Below are positions 61,854-64,000 of a stretch of 64,000 nucleotides of DNA, in pieces. The notes under the pieces are model-generated. The model was not told the origin of the DNA. It did not search any database and saw only the letters and a program-made list of their open reading frames with translations. Within the stretch, counting starts at the first letter, position 1, and each line of letters begins with the position of its first letter. A program made the position numbers and the translations under genes. The DNA comes from Ramlibacter sp. (GTDB taxonomy: Bacteria > Pseudomonadota > Gammaproteobacteria > Burkholderiales > Burkholderiaceae_C): NCBI GenBank assembly GCA_016713005.1, contig JADJPY010000001.1, positions 248,001 through 312,000 on the forward strand. Direction: 5' to 3'.

Positions 61854-62774
61854 ATGACACCCGGACACATTGGCCTGGTTGGCTATGGAGAAGTCGGCAA
61901 GATTTTTTGTGATGGCCTGAAAGGGTTGCATGGTGTCAACTCGGTGGGTGCCTGGGATCTCAAGTTCGCCGCCTCGGCGACGCGGGAACCTGCTCTGGCC
62001 CATGCAGCGAAGCAGGGCATCACTGCGCACGGCTCCCTGCGCGAGCTCTGTGAGGCCAGCGACCTCATCATCTCGGCGGTCACGGCCTCGAATACGCTGG
62101 CCGTCGCGCAAGAGGCGGCCTTGCACATCCGGGCTGGCAGTGTGTTCCTGGACCTCAACTCCGCGTCTCCCGGCACCAAGCAGCAGGCCGCTGCCCTCAT
62201 CGATGCAAAGGGTGCAGACTATGTGGAAGCGGGCGTGATGACCTCCGTGCCGCCGTACGGCATCCGGGTGCCGATGCTGCTGGGTGGGCGCCAGGCCGCA
62301 GCGCTGGCGGCCTGGCTCAACGGCCTGGGCATGGATGCGCGCGCCGTGAGCGAACAGCTTGGTGTGGCCAGCGCGATCAAGATGTGTCGCAGCGTCATGA
62401 TCAAGGGCCTGGAGGCGCTGGTGATCGAAAGCTATGCCACCGCGCGCGCCTATGGTGTGGAGGACCATGTGTTGCCGACCTTGCAGGAGACTTTCCCCGG
62501 CATTGACTGGAGTGCGCAGGGCTCGTATTTCTTCAGTCGCGTGGCACAGCACGGCCAGCGCCGTGCAGAAGAGATGCGTGAAGCGGCGGCGACCGTTCGC
62601 GAGGCCGGGTTCGAACCGCTCATGGCGAGTGCCGTTGCCGGCAAGCAGCAGTGGGTGGCCGACCAGGCGCGCGCGGGCGCGTTCTCGGCGCTGGGCAAGG
62701 GTGCGGGTTGGAAGGACCACGCCGACGCCTTGCTGGCGCGAAGGGGTCCTCCCGGCAATGACCGCGATGCATGA
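61854..62774 (+). CDS. NAD(P)-binding beta-hydroxyacid dehydrogenase-like protein with DUF1932
   Basis: A 306-residue protein. The N-terminal Rossmann domain begins GHIGLVGYGEVGKIFCDGL (residues 4-22) and ends with the VFLDLNSASPGTKQQAA substrate block; the C-terminal DUF1932 domain (about residues 190-290) contains ASAIKMCRSVMIKGLEALV with the catalytic-type lysine. Related to 6-phosphogluconate and 3-hydroxyisobutyrate dehydrogenases. Substrate unknown; in this operon it may act on the acid brought in by the transporters. Confidence 0.85.
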   Translation: MTPGHIGLVGYGEVGKIFCDGLKGLHGVNSVGAWDLKFAASATREPALAHAAKQGITAHGSLRELCEASDLIISAVTASNTLAVAQEAALHIRAGSVFLDLNSASPGTKQQAAALIDAKGADYVEAGVMTSVPPYGIRVPMLLGGRQAAALAAWLNGLGMDARAVSEQLGVASAIKMCRSVMIKGLEALVIESYATARAYGVEDHVLPTLQETFPGIDWSAQGSYFFSRVAQHGQRRAEEMREAAATVREAGFEPLMASAVAGKQQWVADQARAGAFSALGKGAGWKDHADALLARRGPPGNDRDA

Positions 62775-63705
62775 CGTTCTGGGCATCACGGGCCCGATCT
62801 ACCTCACGATTGCCTTGGGCTACATGGCCGTGCGTTTCGGGCTGTTCGCCAAGTCCGACATGCGGGTCTTCGGTCAGTTTGTGTTGTACGTTGGCTTGCC
62901 GGCACTTCTGTTCAATGCGCTTTCGCAGCGGCGCGTGTCCGAGATCGTCAACTGGGACTACCTGTTTGCCTATGCGCTGGGATCCATGTTGATCCTGCTG
63001 GGCGCACTGGCCTGGTCGAAATGGGTGGCCAGGCGCAGTGCCAGCGCAGGCGCCTATTTCGCGATGGGAATGAGCTGCGCCAACAGCGGATTCATCGGGT
63101 ACCCGACGGTGCTGCTGGCCCTTGGGGGTCCGGTGGCCGGTGTGGTGCTCGCGTTGAACATGCTGGTGGAGAACCTGCTCAAGCTGCCACTTCTGTTTGC
63201 CGTGGCCGACAGCGGGCAGGGCCCTCGGGGGACGTGGCGCCATACGCTGGTGCAGGCCATGAAGGGACTCTTGCGCAACCCGCTGGTCATTGCCATCGCA
63301 GCCGGTGTTGGCTGCTCGGTTGCCGATGTGCAACCGCCCGGCCCAGTGTCGCGCACATTGGGCTTGCTGGCCCAGACCAGCGGCGCGCTGGCGCTGTTCG
63401 TGATTGGGGGCACCCTGGTCGGCCTTCAGGTGCGAGGCCTGCGCGCCCAGGTGGCGCAGATCGCCGTGGGCAAGCTCGTGCTGCACCCGTTGGCAGTCGT
63501 GGCTGCGCTGTGGGTGGTGCCGGTGGCGGACCCCCAACTGCGAATGGCGGCGATCCTGTCTGCCGGGATGCCCATGCTGGGCATCTACCCGCTGCTCGCG
63601 CTGAAGCACGGGCACGAAGGCGTGAGCGCCGCGGCGCTTCTGGTGACCACGGTGGCAGCGTTTGCCACGATCAGCCTGTTGCTTGCCGCACTTCGCCTTG
63701 TGTGA
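62758..63705 (+). CDS. AEC-family (auxin efflux carrier type) transporter
   Basis: A 315-residue membrane protein with about ten helices. The two-fold repeat of the BART superfamily is visible, with helix-breaking ANSGFIGYPTVLLALGG in the first half and LSAGMPMLGIYPLLALKHG in the second. AEC members such as MdcF carry malonate or malate. The ATG at 62758 overlaps the preceding gene by 17 bases; ATG at 62767 is an alternative. Confidence 0.88.
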   Translation: MTAMHDVLGITGPIYLTIALGYMAVRFGLFAKSDMRVFGQFVLYVGLPALLFNALSQRRVSEIVNWDYLFAYALGSMLILLGALAWSKWVARRSASAGAYFAMGMSCANSGFIGYPTVLLALGGPVAGVVLALNMLVENLLKLPLLFAVADSGQGPRGTWRHTLVQAMKGLLRNPLVIAIAAGVGCSVADVQPPGPVSRTLGLLAQTSGALALFVIGGTLVGLQVRGLRAQVAQIAVGKLVLHPLAVVAALWVVPVADPQLRMAAILSAGMPMLGIYPLLALKHGHEGVSAAALLVTTVAAFATISLLLAALRLV

Positions 63706-63753
63706 TCCTGCTTCGGGCGCTCGCCTGGCCCTTTTGACCCTGGGCGCGCGGCA

Positions 63754-64000
63754 CTAGGTGTACCTGCGTATCGCCTCCATCACCACGCTGCGCACCAGTT
63801 CCATGGCATGCTTTTGCGTGGCGGTCACCGGCCGGCGGGCGGAGCGCACCAGCTTGAGCTGGCTCATGATGCGCGGACTGTGGATATTGCGCACCAGAAA
63901 GGGCTCGGCGTTCTCGAAGTTGCTCAGCGTGTAACCCGGCAGCACCGCGTGCCCGAGCCCTTCCTTCACGAGGTTAAGGATGGCGTTCAGGCCGTCCACC
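63754..64000 (-). CDS. LysR-family regulator, C-terminal part only
   Basis: The visible 81 residues (LNLVKEGLGHAVLPGYTLSNF and onward) match the end of a LysR-type effector-binding domain; the DNA-binding part lies beyond the right edge of the window. It converges on the AEC transporter gene with a 48-base gap. Confidence 0.75.
   Translation of the reverse strand, partial: VDGLNAILNLVKEGLGHAVLPGYTLSNFENAEPFLVRNIHSPRIMSQLKLVRSARRPVTATQKHAMELVRSVVMEAIRRYT

Overview
The window looks like chromosomal DNA of a Comamonadaceae-type betaproteobacterium (Acidovorax / Variovorax / Hydrogenophaga / Polaromonas relatives). The reasons are high GC, many orphan Bug/TctC solute receptors, three TRAP transporters, lignin-aromatic and uronic-acid catabolism, and a dispersed short repeat built on a 17-bp GCTA-N9-TAGC core. 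No rRNA, tRNA, CRISPR array, phage or transposase gene was recognised. This placement is an inference from gene content, not a phylogenetic result.

Layout. 1-10 kb: the 3' part of a TPR/glycosyltransferase gene, a 528-bp gene-free stretch holding a 107-bp inverted repeat pair, then mltB and a moxR-DUF58-transglutaminase operon on the minus strand; a deacetylase-fold protein, a crotonase and an MscS channel follow on the plus strand. 10-18 kb: a TRAP operon (P-Q-M) divergent from etfB-etfA-acyl-CoA dehydrogenase-nitronate monooxygenase, with three different palindromic operators between them. 18-23 kb: a radical SAM gene with a LexA box over its start codon, a lipid A phosphoethanolamine transferase and a beta-CASP nuclease. 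23-28 kb: grpE-dnaK-dnaJ behind a sigma-32 promoter, an FKBP isomerase and two small regulators. 28-40 kb: a minus-strand hydroxycinnamate (ferulate) operon (crotonase, feruloyl-CoA synthase, SDR, two Bug receptors, tannase/feruloyl esterase, acyl-CoA dehydrogenase, MarR) divergent from an amidohydrolase and an acyl-CoA synthetase. 41-50 kb: an oxidative hexuronate/aldarate module, with udh, lactonase and TRAP on one strand and gntR, Bug receptor, kdgD and garD on the other. 50-53.5 kb: a two-domain cytidylyltransferase/PLP-enzyme fusion divergent from a CDP-alcohol phosphatidyltransferase and tag. 53.5-64 kb: a MetE-like protein, vanA-gntR-vanB (vanillate O-demethylase), then a TRAP + Bug + dehydrogenase + AEC-transporter operon and the end of a LysR gene.

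How the parts fit. Ferulate released by the esterase would be activated by Fcs and shortened to vanillate, and VanAB would turn vanillate into protocatechuate. Uronates imported by the TRAP system would be oxidised by Udh, opened by the lactonase, dehydrated by GarD and converted by KdgD to 2-oxoglutarate semialdehyde. EtfAB collects electrons from acyl-CoA dehydrogenases.

Most interesting items: the FrbH-like fusion next to a CDP-alcohol phosphatidyltransferase, which may be an undescribed head-group pathway; the dispersed 64-bp repeat, which sits inside several coding regions; the LexA box over an apparently leaderless radical SAM start; paired GntR palindromes in the uronate cluster; and three single-base frameshifts in conserved genes, two of them in short homopolymers, which look more like sequence errors than pseudogenes.
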